Source: Brevundimonas sp. UBA7506 (lineage in GTDB: Bacteria > Pseudomonadota > Alphaproteobacteria > Caulobacterales > Caulobacteraceae). Taken from it: DNA of 64,000 nucleotides. The notes below the pieces were generated by a model, which ran no database searches, had not been told where the DNA came from, and saw nothing but the letters and a program-made list of their open reading frames with translations. A program made the translations under genes and the position numbers. Numbering within the stretch: the first letter of the stretch is position 1; each line of letters begins with the position of its first letter. This document shows positions 35,452-42,994 of the stretch, piece by piece. Location of the stretch: the NCBI RefSeq assembly GCF_002479495.1, contig NZ_DLNQ01000005.1:753090-817089 (forward strand), written 5' to 3'.

Positions 35452-36372
35452 TCAGAAACCTGGCCGCTCGGGACCTACGCCGGGGTAGGTCAGGTAGCGC
35501 CAAAAGCCCACGGCGTTCGACCTCAACTTGGTCAGCTTGCCCACGCCGAAGACGTCCCGGATCGGCCGCCGCATCAGCGTCTCGGCCAGGGCGTCGCGGA
35601 GATCCCACCGCAGCTGACGGAAGAAGGCGCGGGGGCCGAACAGGTATTTGGCGTAAATCGCCCCCTCCCCTTCGTTGTAGTAGTCGATGACCCGGCGCAG
35701 TTCACCGACGCTGCGGCGGCCGTGATGGTGGCGGATCACCATGTCCGGGACGTATTCGACGCCGAAGCCGGCCAGATGGATGCGGTACAGGTAGTCCGTG
35801 TCCTCCGCCGCCCGGAATGGCGCGCCGACGCCGAAACGCTCGTCGAACGCCCCGACGGCTTCAAGCAGGGCCTTGGGCGCGCTCATGTTGCAGCCCAGGA
35901 TGAAGCCGCCCAGATTCTGGGTCTTCTGCTCCGGATCGTAGCGCCGTGGACGCGGGTCGGCGATCACGGTGAAAGGCAGGTCTCTGGCGTCGCCCAGATC
36001 CACCCGCCCGCCCCGCATCACCGGCGCCGCATCCGCCGCATGATAATGCAGGGCCTTGCGCACATAGTCCGGCGTCAGACGGCAATCGTCGTCCGTGAAA
36101 ACCAGGATGCGGCCCGAGGCGCAGCGGACGCCCGCATTCCGCGCCGCCGCGAGACCCGGCCGCTCTTCTCGCTCGACACGAAAGGCCACGGCCGCTTGCG
36201 ACAGATAGTCGGCAGCCCATCGCGCCGTGTCATCGGTCGAGCCATTGTCGATGACGACGATTTCGCACCGGGCGTCATCCGCAGCGCCGACGGCCTGAAT
36301 GATCGATGCAAGGCAGGGCTGAAGCGCTTCGAGGCGATTGCGCGTGCAGACGATGATGGAGCAATCCGTCAT
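35452..36372 (-). CDS. GT2 glycosyltransferase
   Basis: 306 aa classical GT-A enzyme: SIIVCTRNRLEALQPCL, VVIDNGSTDDT, the ILVFTDDDCRLTPDYV acidic motif, GCNMSAPKALLEAVGAFDE and AEDTDYLYRI. A His-rich IRHHHGRRSV follows the acceptor motif. No membrane segments. First gene of a two-gene unit with flippase 2. Confidence 0.92.
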   Translation of the reverse strand: MTDCSIIVCTRNRLEALQPCLASIIQAVGAADDARCEIVVIDNGSTDDTARWAADYLSQAAVAFRVEREERPGLAAARNAGVRCASGRILVFTDDDCRLTPDYVRKALHYHAADAAPVMRGGRVDLGDARDLPFTVIADPRPRRYDPEQKTQNLGGFILGCNMSAPKALLEAVGAFDERFGVGAPFRAAEDTDYLYRIHLAGFGVEYVPDMVIRHHHGRRSVGELRRVIDYYNEGEGAIYAKYLFGPRAFFRQLRWDLRDALAETLMRRPIRDVFGVGKLTKLRSNAVGFWRYLTYPGVGPERPGF

Positions 36373-36453
36373 CTGAACCCCGAGGCTGACAGGCGTCGGG
36401 GACGCGGTAAGGGATGCACCCGCCTGATTGGCGAGGGGAGAAGAATCTCCCTA

Positions 36454-36489
36454 GGCAGGGAGACGACTTCATAAGGTCTCGCCCCTGCC
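36454..36489. other. Strong 11-bp hairpin in intergenic region
   Basis: GGCAGGG (36454-36460) pairs with CCCTGCC (36483-36489) and AGAC (36461-36464) with GTCT (36476-36479), with one 3-nt bulge and an 11-nt loop. A second small hairpin, GGGAG-N6-CTCCC, is at 36436-36451. Both lie in the 207-bp gap between divergent genes. No T-tract follows on either strand. It could be a leader structure, a small RNA or a protein-binding site. Confidence 0.45.
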
Positions 36490-36579
36490 GCCTGTCGCAC
36501 CTTGAACAGATACGAACCCCAAACAGGCCGCAAGGCGGCGTTACGTTCGATTGATCCGCACACGCCAGAGGAAACCTCG

Positions 36580-36732
36580 GTGACCGCCTCCTCCCTGCCG
36601 ACATCGACGCCGTGCGCCGAACCTAGACCGGCCGAACCCCGTTGGTCCGCCCGCCGGACGCTGGCGTTCGTGGTCGCGTCTTCGATCGTGCTCTGGGCCG
36701 GGATCATCACGGTCATCTGGATGCTCTTCTGA
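36580..36732 (+). CDS. Small single-pass membrane protein (50 aa)
   Basis: Begins MTASSLPTSTPC, then a Pro/Arg linker and one strongly hydrophobic segment (TLAFVVASSIVLWAGIITVI) ending in WMLF. A GTG start at 36580 is preceded by CAGAGGA; an ATG at 36502 would add 26 residues. No domain recognised. It ends 1 bp before the convergent cell-wall hydrolase stop. Possibly an accessory of the surface polysaccharide or envelope. Confidence 0.55.
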   Translation: MTASSLPTSTPCAEPRPAEPRWSARRTLAFVVASSIVLWAGIITVIWMLF

Positions 36733-36733
36733 C

Positions 36734-37786
36734 CTACCAGCTGGGCTTGGCGATCCGACGCCGGGGCCGGTCATTCTCGACAAGAACCTGAGGCGGCGGC
36801 GGAGCGGCGACAACCGGCGCCTCCTCCACGACGACCGTCGGCAGCGGGGCTGGAATGATCGGCGGCGCAGGGATCGACGCCGCTTCCTGGGGCGGCGGCA
36901 GGGTCGACTTGGCCGGGGTCACGTCCAGCACCTCGACCGGGGCCGGAACCGCCGCAGCCAGCACGACCTCGGCCCGCCCGCCCGGCGTCGGCGCGGGCTC
37001 GAAGCCGGCGTATCGCGACGTGAAGGCCGCCGGCAGGCCGTTGCCGCCCTTCCACCGATAGAAGGTATGGGCGCCGATATTGGCCACCTTGGTCAGCGAC
37101 GGGCTCCAGTAAGGGGCTACCCACAGGGTGTGATAGTGGGTCGCCGTGCCGACGCCCGGATAAACGTAGCCATTCAATGCGGCCTGGGCGACCGAACGCG
37201 CCCGCGCCCAGCCGGCGATGCTGGGCCGACGCGCCATGGCCCCGTCGCAGGTGAAGGTGAATTGGCATCCCGTCGCCCTCTGCGATCCCGAAAAGACGAC
37301 CCCGCAGACGCTGTTGGCGAAGGCCGGATGGCGCACCCGGTTCAAAACCACCTGGGCGACGGCCTGCTGACCCGCGGCGCTCTCGGACGCCGCCTCGTAA
37401 TAGACGGCGGCCGTCAGGCAATAGAGGGCGCGCTCGTTGCTGACCCCCGCCATCACCGGCAGAAAGAAGGGGCGCGCCGTCGCCAGCGCGCCCGAAACCA
37501 CCGGAACGGAGGCGTTGTAGCGGTAGGCGTCATTGGCGCTGATCTTCTGGAACGCCATCGGCACGGGATTGTCGGGCGTGGTGGCGGCGACGTCGACCAG
37601 GGGCCGCTCGTAGTCCAGACCGGCGATGGGGTGAAACACCCGCAGATGGCGCTCATTCCAGGCCTGAAGCACGCTCTGGCCGATGAAGACGGTCGCCGCC
37701 AGCAGGGCAAGCACCGCAGCCGTCGCCAGACCGCGCCGCCACACTTCTCCGCCATAGGCGGCCAAAGCCCTTGCGTGCTCCTCCAC
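36734..37786 (-). CDS. SleB-type cell wall hydrolase (Hydrolase_2)
   Basis: 350 aa. An N-terminal hydrophobic anchor (about 20-38) is followed by the PF07486 domain (about 115-240): CLTAAVYYEAASES with the catalytic Glu, QAVAQVVLNRVRHP, CGVVFSGSQ and CQFTFTCDG. The C-terminal ~100 residues are rich in Pro, Ala and Val (PPPQEA and similar), a periplasmic linker or peptidoglycan-spanning tail. It probably cleaves peptidoglycan, perhaps to allow passage of the export machine. Lies next to the export genes but is transcribed alone. Confidence 0.9.
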   Translation of the reverse strand: MEEHARALAAYGGEVWRRGLATAAVLALLAATVFIGQSVLQAWNERHLRVFHPIAGLDYERPLVDVAATTPDNPVPMAFQKISANDAYRYNASVPVVSGALATARPFFLPVMAGVSNERALYCLTAAVYYEAASESAAGQQAVAQVVLNRVRHPAFANSVCGVVFSGSQRATGCQFTFTCDGAMARRPSIAGWARARSVAQAALNGYVYPGVGTATHYHTLWVAPYWSPSLTKVANIGAHTFYRWKGGNGLPAAFTSRYAGFEPAPTPGGRAEVVLAAAVPAPVEVLDVTPAKSTLPPPQEAASIPAPPIIPAPLPTVVVEEAPVVAAPPPPQVLVENDRPRRRIAKPSW

Positions 37787-37849
37787 CCTTCTCCCTCCCG
37801 ACGCCCTGTCAGACCGCCAAGGTCACGCCAAGCGACGCCGTCTCAACCA

Positions 37850-38662
37850 CTACAATCGCCCGAAGGACAGTCCGAGTTCCCTCCCCTTGCGCTCGGCGCG
37901 CATGAGCATCCGGGTCCGGCTCTCAAGCCGAAGGGCGCTGAGCACGCCGGTCGCATAGGCGCCGGTGTCGATGCAGATCCGCCGATGATCGACGTGAACC
38001 TCGTGAACCGGGGTGTGACCGTGGACCACCACCTTGGGCAGAGCCGTCTCATCGGCCAGAAAAGCGTCGCGGATCCACAGGGCATCCGCTTCGGTCTGCT
38101 GCTCCAGCGGAACGCCAGGCCTGACCCCGGCATGGACGAAGTGAAAGTCCCCCAGCGTCACCGAGATGTGCAGGCAGCGCAGAAACTCGAGATGGTCCCT
38201 GGGCATGTGCTCCAGCAGGGCGGTGGAGGCGCGCTGCCACTGATCCGACTTCGCACCCAGGGGCGGTGGCTCCACCCCATAGGAGATCAGCGTCTCCTTG
38301 CCGCCCAGCGCCGCCCAGTCGGGACCGATCGCGGAATCCTCGAGAAATCTCAGCAGCAGTTCCTCGTGATTGCCCTTGAGGCAGACGACCTCGCCTCCCT
38401 CAGCCTCCAGCTCAGCTTCCAGGTCGAGAACGTGCTGGATCACCTCGCGCGACTGAAGCCCACGGTCGACATAGTCGCCGACCAGCAGCAAAATCCGCCG
38501 CCTGCAGGCGCTCTGGCCCAGGTCTGTGACGATCGCCCGCGTCAGACAGGCCAGCAAATCCGCCTGACCGTGCACGTCGCCTATCGCCCATATCAGGGTG
38601 TCCGAAGGCACGCCGCGCTGCGACAGGTCATCCGCAATTCTGGGGCGTGCGCTGAAGAACAT
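37850..38662 (-). CDS. PP2A-like Ser/Thr protein phosphatase (metallophosphoesterase)
   Basis: 270 aa, bacterial PrpA/PphA-like. All metal and catalytic motifs are seen: GDVHGQ (start about 28), GDYVDRG, GNHEELL, and the late HAGVRPG and VHGHTP histidines. It is cytoplasmic. Its place between the Wza-like lipoprotein and the hydrolase suggests a link with the tyrosine-kinase copolymerase of the same locus, but PP2A-like enzymes are not the usual Wzb partner; diadenosine-tetraphosphate hydrolysis is another possibility. It starts 3 bp after the stop of the lipoprotein gene, so the two form a unit. Confidence 0.9.
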   Translation of the reverse strand: MFFSARPRIADDLSQRGVPSDTLIWAIGDVHGQADLLACLTRAIVTDLGQSACRRRILLLVGDYVDRGLQSREVIQHVLDLEAELEAEGGEVVCLKGNHEELLLRFLEDSAIGPDWAALGGKETLISYGVEPPPLGAKSDQWQRASTALLEHMPRDHLEFLRCLHISVTLGDFHFVHAGVRPGVPLEQQTEADALWIRDAFLADETALPKVVVHGHTPVHEVHVDHRRICIDTGAYATGVLSALRLESRTRMLMRAERKGRELGLSFGRL

Positions 38663-38665
38663 CGC

Positions 38666-39247
38666 TCAGAAGAACCGTTCTCCGATCCGGATCGTGTCGC
38701 CAGGGGCCACCATGGTGCCTGTGGTCAGGCGATAGACCTCTTCGTCTCCGCCGCCGGCGCGACGGATGAAAACCCGCTTGGTGTCGGCGCGATAGGTGAA
38801 GCCCCCGGCCGTCGCGACCGCGTTCAACACTGTCAGTCCCGTGCTGTAAGGATAGGTGCCGGGCGCCCCGACCTCCCCCAGGACGAAGAAGGGCCGATAG
38901 GTCAGAACCTCGGCGCTGACCTTGGGATCCAGCAGATAGCCCTGCTTCAAACCCTCCTCGACCGAGCGCTGAAACTCGGCCACCGTCAGACCCGCCGCCC
39001 GGATGTCGCCGATCAGGGGAAGGGATATCATCCCGGCGCCGCTGACCTGAAACTCGCCGGTCAGCGCCTGCTCGCCGAAGACATTGACGCGGACCTTGTC
39101 ACCCGCCCCCAGACGATAGTCCTCGACCACGCGATCGCTTGACCCGGAAGCCCCGGAGGTCTCGCCCGCGCTCAAGGGCGCCGCGGTCGCGCACCCCGAC
39201 AGACCGAGGACCGGCAAGGTCAGCAACACCAGACGACGAGAGATCAT
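38666..39247 (-). CDS. Short Wza/HfsD-type polysaccharide export lipoprotein
   Basis: 193 aa lipoprotein with lipobox LSGC (Cys about 18-19), a Poly_export domain (DYRLGAGDKVRVNVFGEQALTG, MISLPLIGDI) and one SLBB repeat (FFVLGEVGAPGTYPYSTGLTVLNAVATAGG). E. coli Wza is about twice as long; this form lacks the further domains and the C-terminal membrane helix, so it cannot span the outer membrane alone. Like Caulobacter HfsD, it probably forms the periplasmic part of the exporter. ATG 39247 follows GGGAAGG. Confidence 0.93.
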   Translation of the reverse strand: MISRRLVLLTLPVLGLSGCATAAPLSAGETSGASGSSDRVVEDYRLGAGDKVRVNVFGEQALTGEFQVSGAGMISLPLIGDIRAAGLTVAEFQRSVEEGLKQGYLLDPKVSAEVLTYRPFFVLGEVGAPGTYPYSTGLTVLNAVATAGGFTYRADTKRVFIRRAGGGDEEVYRLTTGTMVAPGDTIRIGERFF

Positions 39248-39388
39248 GTCGGCCTTCCCAGTCTGCACAGCTTCGCTTCTAACGACGCAGCAGGTTTCGC
39301 GTTCAAAATTTCGGACGAGTCAGCTTACGGAATCTTGACGACCGCAGCCGCAACGTCGCGATCACCCATCTGTGCAGGGCTCGAAGGA

Positions 39389-40153
39389 ATGTCGCGACCC
39401 AGTTTCCGGCTCGCGCCGTCGTCGGCGTTCATCGCCCTATGCGTGGCGGCGGCCCCCGCCTGCGCCCAGCCTCGTTCAGCCATGCCCCTGGGCGCCGAAG
39501 CGGCCCCGCCTGCGGGGGTGATCGACTACTGCCGCCGTGATCCAGAGGCCTGCCGCACACCCGGCTCGACGGTCGCGGATGTCGAGGTCCTGATCCAGGC
39601 GGCGGCGCGAGTCTACTGGCGACAGTTGTTTGACCGCTCGCATCAGGCATCGCCGCCGGGCGCCACCTCACTGGTGTCAGGATCCGCTCGCCAGCCAGCC
39701 GAGGTCGAGCCTCGTCGCCCTACGACGACAACCAGTGGCGCGCTTGTCGAGCGGCGCAGCCCCCAGTGGAGCGCGGTGACGGCGGTCAACGCCGAGGTCA
39801 ACGCCGCCCTTCGCGCCGAGGACGATCTGCGCGCCTATCGACAGGCCGACTACTGGACGATCCCGCGTGCGACCGGCCGCGCCAGGCCCGTTGGCGACTG
39901 CGAGGACTTCGCTCTGACCAAGCGCGAACGCCTGATCGCGCAGGGCGTCCCCGCCGAGGCCCTGTCCATCGCCCTGGTCACGACGCGGACGGGGCTGAGC
40001 CACGCCGTTCTCCTTGTCGCCACGGATCAGGGGGAATACGTTCTCGACAATCTCACCCCCTGGGTGGTGCATTGGACGGAGGCCAGACTGACATGGCGCG
40101 AACGCCAGGCGCCGGGCCAGATGCTGACATGGGTGCACGTCGCCACCGAGTGA
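39389..40153 (+). CDS. LapG-like transglutaminase-type periplasmic cysteine protease (BTLCP)
   Basis: 254 aa with a signal peptide (cleavage near ACA-QP at 26) and a PF06035 domain. The catalytic triad is visible as Cys171 (VGDCEDFALTKR), His205 (GLSHAVLLVA) and Asp220 (YVLDNLTPW), in the spacing known for LapG. LapG cleaves a surface adhesin in a c-di-GMP-controlled manner; neither LapD nor a large adhesin is in the window. The start at 39389 has AAGGA unusually close; a TTG at 39335 is an alternative. Followed with overlap by a small membrane protein gene. Confidence 0.88.
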   Translation: MSRPSFRLAPSSAFIALCVAAAPACAQPRSAMPLGAEAAPPAGVIDYCRRDPEACRTPGSTVADVEVLIQAAARVYWRQLFDRSHQASPPGATSLVSGSARQPAEVEPRRPTTTTSGALVERRSPQWSAVTAVNAEVNAALRAEDDLRAYRQADYWTIPRATGRARPVGDCEDFALTKRERLIAQGVPAEALSIALVTTRTGLSHAVLLVATDQGEYVLDNLTPWVVHWTEARLTWRERQAPGQMLTWVHVATE

Positions 40154-40710
40154 GCCGGCGCATGGCCGTCTGGCTGCCCGGATCGATCAGTCTGTTCGCA
40201 CTGGCTCTGGCGCTCTTGGGCCTGATGGGGTCGATCGGCCCCCTCCCCCTCGACCGCCAGGAGGCCGCAGCCGTCGAAGGGTTGCAAGCGCCCGTCCCCG
40301 CGTCCGAAGACCTTCGGCGGGCGACCAGACTGACCGACGACTACATCGCCCAGCGCCCAAGCGACGCCTCGGCCTGGCTGCGCCTGGCCTACATCGATCG
40401 GGCCCGTCAGTCGCCCCTGTCCGAGCGTGCACAGGCCCATGTGTTGCGCTCTTACGAGCTGGAGCCGCTCGGCCCCGAACTGACACGGTGGCGGCTGAGC
40501 TTCCTCTTTGAAAACTGGGACGCCCTGTCTCCGGCCCTGCAAGGCAAGGCGATGAATGAACTGGCCGCCGTCTTCCCGCGCCACGGCTGGGCGCTCAGGG
40601 ATCTGCCGTCGACCATCCGAAATCCGCGCGGACGAATGATCGCCTTCATCGCCTTCTCGCGGCTCAGGACAGAGACGGATCTGACCGGCGCGACGCGTCA
40701 GCGATCATAG
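40150..40710 (+). CDS. TPR-like membrane-anchored hypothetical protein
   Basis: About 186 aa. One N-terminal membrane segment (VWLPGSISLFALALALLGLM) precedes a soluble helical part with TPR-like pairs: ATRLTDDYIAQRPSDASAWLR and AQAHVLRSYELEPLGP. The GTG start overlaps the protease stop (GTGA); an ATG at 40162 is equally possible. The coupling suggests that it works with the protease or the exporter in the periplasm. Function unknown. Confidence 0.65.
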   Translation: MSRRMAVWLPGSISLFALALALLGLMGSIGPLPLDRQEAAAVEGLQAPVPASEDLRRATRLTDDYIAQRPSDASAWLRLAYIDRARQSPLSERAQAHVLRSYELEPLGPELTRWRLSFLFENWDALSPALQGKAMNELAAVFPRHGWALRDLPSTIRNPRGRMIAFIAFSRLRTETDLTGATRQRS

Positions 40711-41012
40711 ACATAGGTCCGCAGATAGGCGGGCAGATAGTCCAGGATGACGCCCAGGACGACCAAGGCGACGAAGAAGACCGCCACGGCGATCATGGCC
40801 CGTGACAAGGCCCGGCGAATTCCCTCGCGACGCAGGTCGCTGTCCGACTCTGGAACATATTTTGGCCTCAAGCGTACCGGTTGCCGAACGGACGATTGTT
40901 TGGTCGTCGGTCGCCGTTCGCTCACGCCTTCTAGCCTGGAGTCATCGATACTGCTTTCCGTTGCCGGGTCACAACTACCGATCCACCGCTTCCTGAATTC
41001 TTGAAGCTTCAT
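40698..41012 (-). CDS. Single-pass membrane protein (104 aa), unknown function
   Basis: A charged N-terminal part (about 1-68, with RPKYVPESDSDL) followed by one hydrophobic segment (AMIAVAVFFVALVVLGVIL) and a short tail LPAYLRTYVYDR. No family recognised. A TATAAT -10 hexamer lies about 50 bp upstream. Its 3' end overlaps the convergent TPR-like gene by 13 bp. Confidence 0.6.
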   Translation of the reverse strand: MKLQEFRKRWIGSCDPATESSIDDSRLEGVSERRPTTKQSSVRQPVRLRPKYVPESDSDLRREGIRRALSRAMIAVAVFFVALVVLGVILDYLPAYLRTYVYDR

Positions 41013-41062
41013 GAATGATAAAGCCCATGATACGGAACGAATACGCCTAGATCAGAACAATC

Positions 41063-41068
41063 ATTATA
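41063..41068 (-). promoter_or_regulatory. TATAAT -10 element upstream of 41012 gene
   Basis: On the minus strand the AT-rich gap (41013-41175) contains a perfect TATAAT with no good -35 at standard spacing. It would give a leader of roughly 45 nt for the 104-aa gene. Motif-only evidence. Confidence 0.35.
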
Positions 41069-41175
41069 TCAAATAAATGAGTATAAACGACCTTTTTTGA
41101 GTAGGTAAAAGACGTCAGACACCATCGATCGGACAGTTTCATGCGAAATTTTCCTTTGCACCGCCGAGATCGAGA

Positions 41176-41661
41176 ATGACGATGAAACATACCTGCTTGT
41201 TCGCCATCGTCGCCTTTTGCTTGGCGACCCCCGCCGCGACCTCGACACCCGCGCAACAGGCCCCGGCGCCATCCGATCAACCCTCTCCCGAAGTGGAAGC
41301 CCTGACCGCTCGGATCAGGGCGGCCATGGCGGCTGCGATCGAAAACAACCGGGGTCGCGACAGCAGCGAGATCGAACTGGCCGTGTCCCAGGCGGTCGAA
41401 GACGTCATCAGCGCCAGCGGCGCCGATCCCATGGTGGTGCAGGCCGCCCTGCGGCTGGCCATGGCGCGGGAACACTGCCTGCTGCGCGACGATCAGACCT
41501 GGAGCCATGTCGGCTGCGAGGGCCTGAACCGCGTCTCGATGGCGGTGGGCGCCGGACTGCAAGGCCCCGGCGCGACGGGCGGCAATGGCGGCATCGCCGG
41601 CCCGGGCGTCCCTCCGCCGACCAGCGGCGGCGGCGGATCAGACTACCGACGCGGCAACTGA
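41176..41661 (+). CDS. Secreted hypothetical protein (161 aa)
   Basis: A signal peptide (MTMKHTCLFAIVAFCLATPAA) leads into an Ala/Pro/Gln linker, a helical central part (VEALTARIRAAMAAAIE, ELAVSQAVEDVISASGAD) with two cysteines (EHCLL, VGCEG), and a Gly/Pro-rich C-terminus (GPGATGGNGG). The cysteines may form a periplasmic disulfide. Located directly before the outer-membrane barrel and copolymerase genes, so it is likely an accessory of export. No family recognised. Confidence 0.7.
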   Translation: MTMKHTCLFAIVAFCLATPAATSTPAQQAPAPSDQPSPEVEALTARIRAAMAAAIENNRGRDSSEIELAVSQAVEDVISASGADPMVVQAALRLAMAREHCLLRDDQTWSHVGCEGLNRVSMAVGAGLQGPGATGGNGGIAGPGVPPPTSGGGGSDYRRGN

Positions 41662-41692
41662 CACCTGCACAGGCATGAACATGGGGGACCGC

Positions 41693-42961
41693 ATGAAACT
41701 TCGACTGCTCACCGTGCTGGCGACGGGCGGCGCTCTGGCTTTGCCGTCGGTGAGCGCCCAGGCCCAGACCGACTATTTCGCACGCGACCGCAACGTCTCG
41801 GTGAAGGATCGGCCCCACCCGGAGTATGAGGCTCTCGGCGTGCGCTGGGGCTCCTTCCGCGCCTATCCCCGCATCCAGGCCGACGTCGGCTACGACAGCA
41901 ATATCTTCGCCACGGACACCGACGAACAGTCAGACACCCTCATCAGACTCGCCCCGGGCGTCGAGGTCGAGTCCGACTGGTCTCGTCATTCGCTGACCGC
42001 CTTCGCCAAAGGCCAATCGACCTGGTCAGCCAGCTACGGCAGCGAGAATTATCAAACCTGGTCGGTAGGGACCGCCGGGCGCCTCGATCTGCGCCGTCGC
42101 ACCAATCTGGGCGGCGGCATGGACTATGCTCGCGAAGTCGAGCCCCGCACCTCGTCCAACTCGCCTCAGTCGATCGCCGAGCCCATTCGCTACAACCGGG
42201 CGCAGGCCTATGTGACTGGAAGCCACTCCTTCAATCGCCTGCGGTTTTCCGGACGCGGCGACGTCCGCTCCTACGACTATCACGACGGGGTCACGCTTGC
42301 CGGGGTTCCGGTGCCGCAGTCTGATCGCGACCAGACCACCTATGAGATCACTGGCCGGGCTGACTACGCCGTCAGTCCCGCGACGGCGGTATTCGCGCGG
42401 GTGTCATTCAACGACCGGTCCTATGACGCCGCCGGGACGGCCCTGACGCCCAAGCGGGATTCCAGCGGGGTCAACGCCATCGTCGGCGTCGATTTCGAGC
42501 TCACCAATCTCATTCGGGGCGAAGCGGGCGTCGGCTATCTGGATCAGTCATTCGACGATCCGCTCTATGGTTCAACCAGCGGCCTGAGCACCCGGGTTCG
42601 CCTGGAATACTTCCCTACCCAGCTTCTGACCCTGGGTCTGAACGCAGACCGGTCTGTCGGCGATTCCGGCGTGCCCGGGTCCGGCGGCTATCTGTCGTCC
42701 ACGGTCCAGCTGACGGCGGATTACGAGCTTCGTCGCAACGTCATCGTCGAAGCGCGGGCCGGCTTCGCCCAGGAAGATTTCGACGCCATCGACCGCCAGA
42801 ACGACCGTTGGTTCGGCGGCGTGCGCGCCACCTATCTGCTCAACCGGCGGCTGGGCGTCACCGCCGCCTACGATTTCGAGAACCGCCGCTCCTCCGGGTT
42901 CGACCGAACCAACGACTTCAACACCCACCGCTTCGTGCTCTCGCTTGTCGCCCAATACTAA
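41693..42961 (+). CDS. Outer-membrane beta-barrel protein (BBP2-type) of the exporter
   Basis: 422 aa with a signal peptide (about 1-23, ending VSAQAQ) and a PF10082-like barrel domain: alternating amphipathic strands from YPRIQADVGYDSNIFATD through VEARAGFAQEDFD to a C-terminal strand ending LSLVAQY (aromatic last residue). It probably forms the outer-membrane pore or exit channel. ATG 41693 was chosen for GGGGGACCGC. Located 33 bp before the wzc-like gene and next to the short Wza-like lipoprotein region, which supports a role in export. Confidence 0.9.
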   Translation: MKLRLLTVLATGGALALPSVSAQAQTDYFARDRNVSVKDRPHPEYEALGVRWGSFRAYPRIQADVGYDSNIFATDTDEQSDTLIRLAPGVEVESDWSRHSLTAFAKGQSTWSASYGSENYQTWSVGTAGRLDLRRRTNLGGGMDYAREVEPRTSSNSPQSIAEPIRYNRAQAYVTGSHSFNRLRFSGRGDVRSYDYHDGVTLAGVPVPQSDRDQTTYEITGRADYAVSPATAVFARVSFNDRSYDAAGTALTPKRDSSGVNAIVGVDFELTNLIRGEAGVGYLDQSFDDPLYGSTSGLSTRVRLEYFPTQLLTLGLNADRSVGDSGVPGSGGYLSSTVQLTADYELRRNVIVEARAGFAQEDFDAIDRQNDRWFGGVRATYLLNRRLGVTAAYDFENRRSSGFDRTNDFNTHRFVLSLVAQY

Positions 42962-42994
42962 CGGGCAGCCCAGGAACAGACTGTACGGCCCCTC

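Noticed and set aside
37067..39142. 691-aa plus-strand open frame
   Set aside because: It covers the hydrolase, phosphatase and lipoprotein genes on the other strand, all with clear motifs; its own sequence is His/Arg/Gln-rich.
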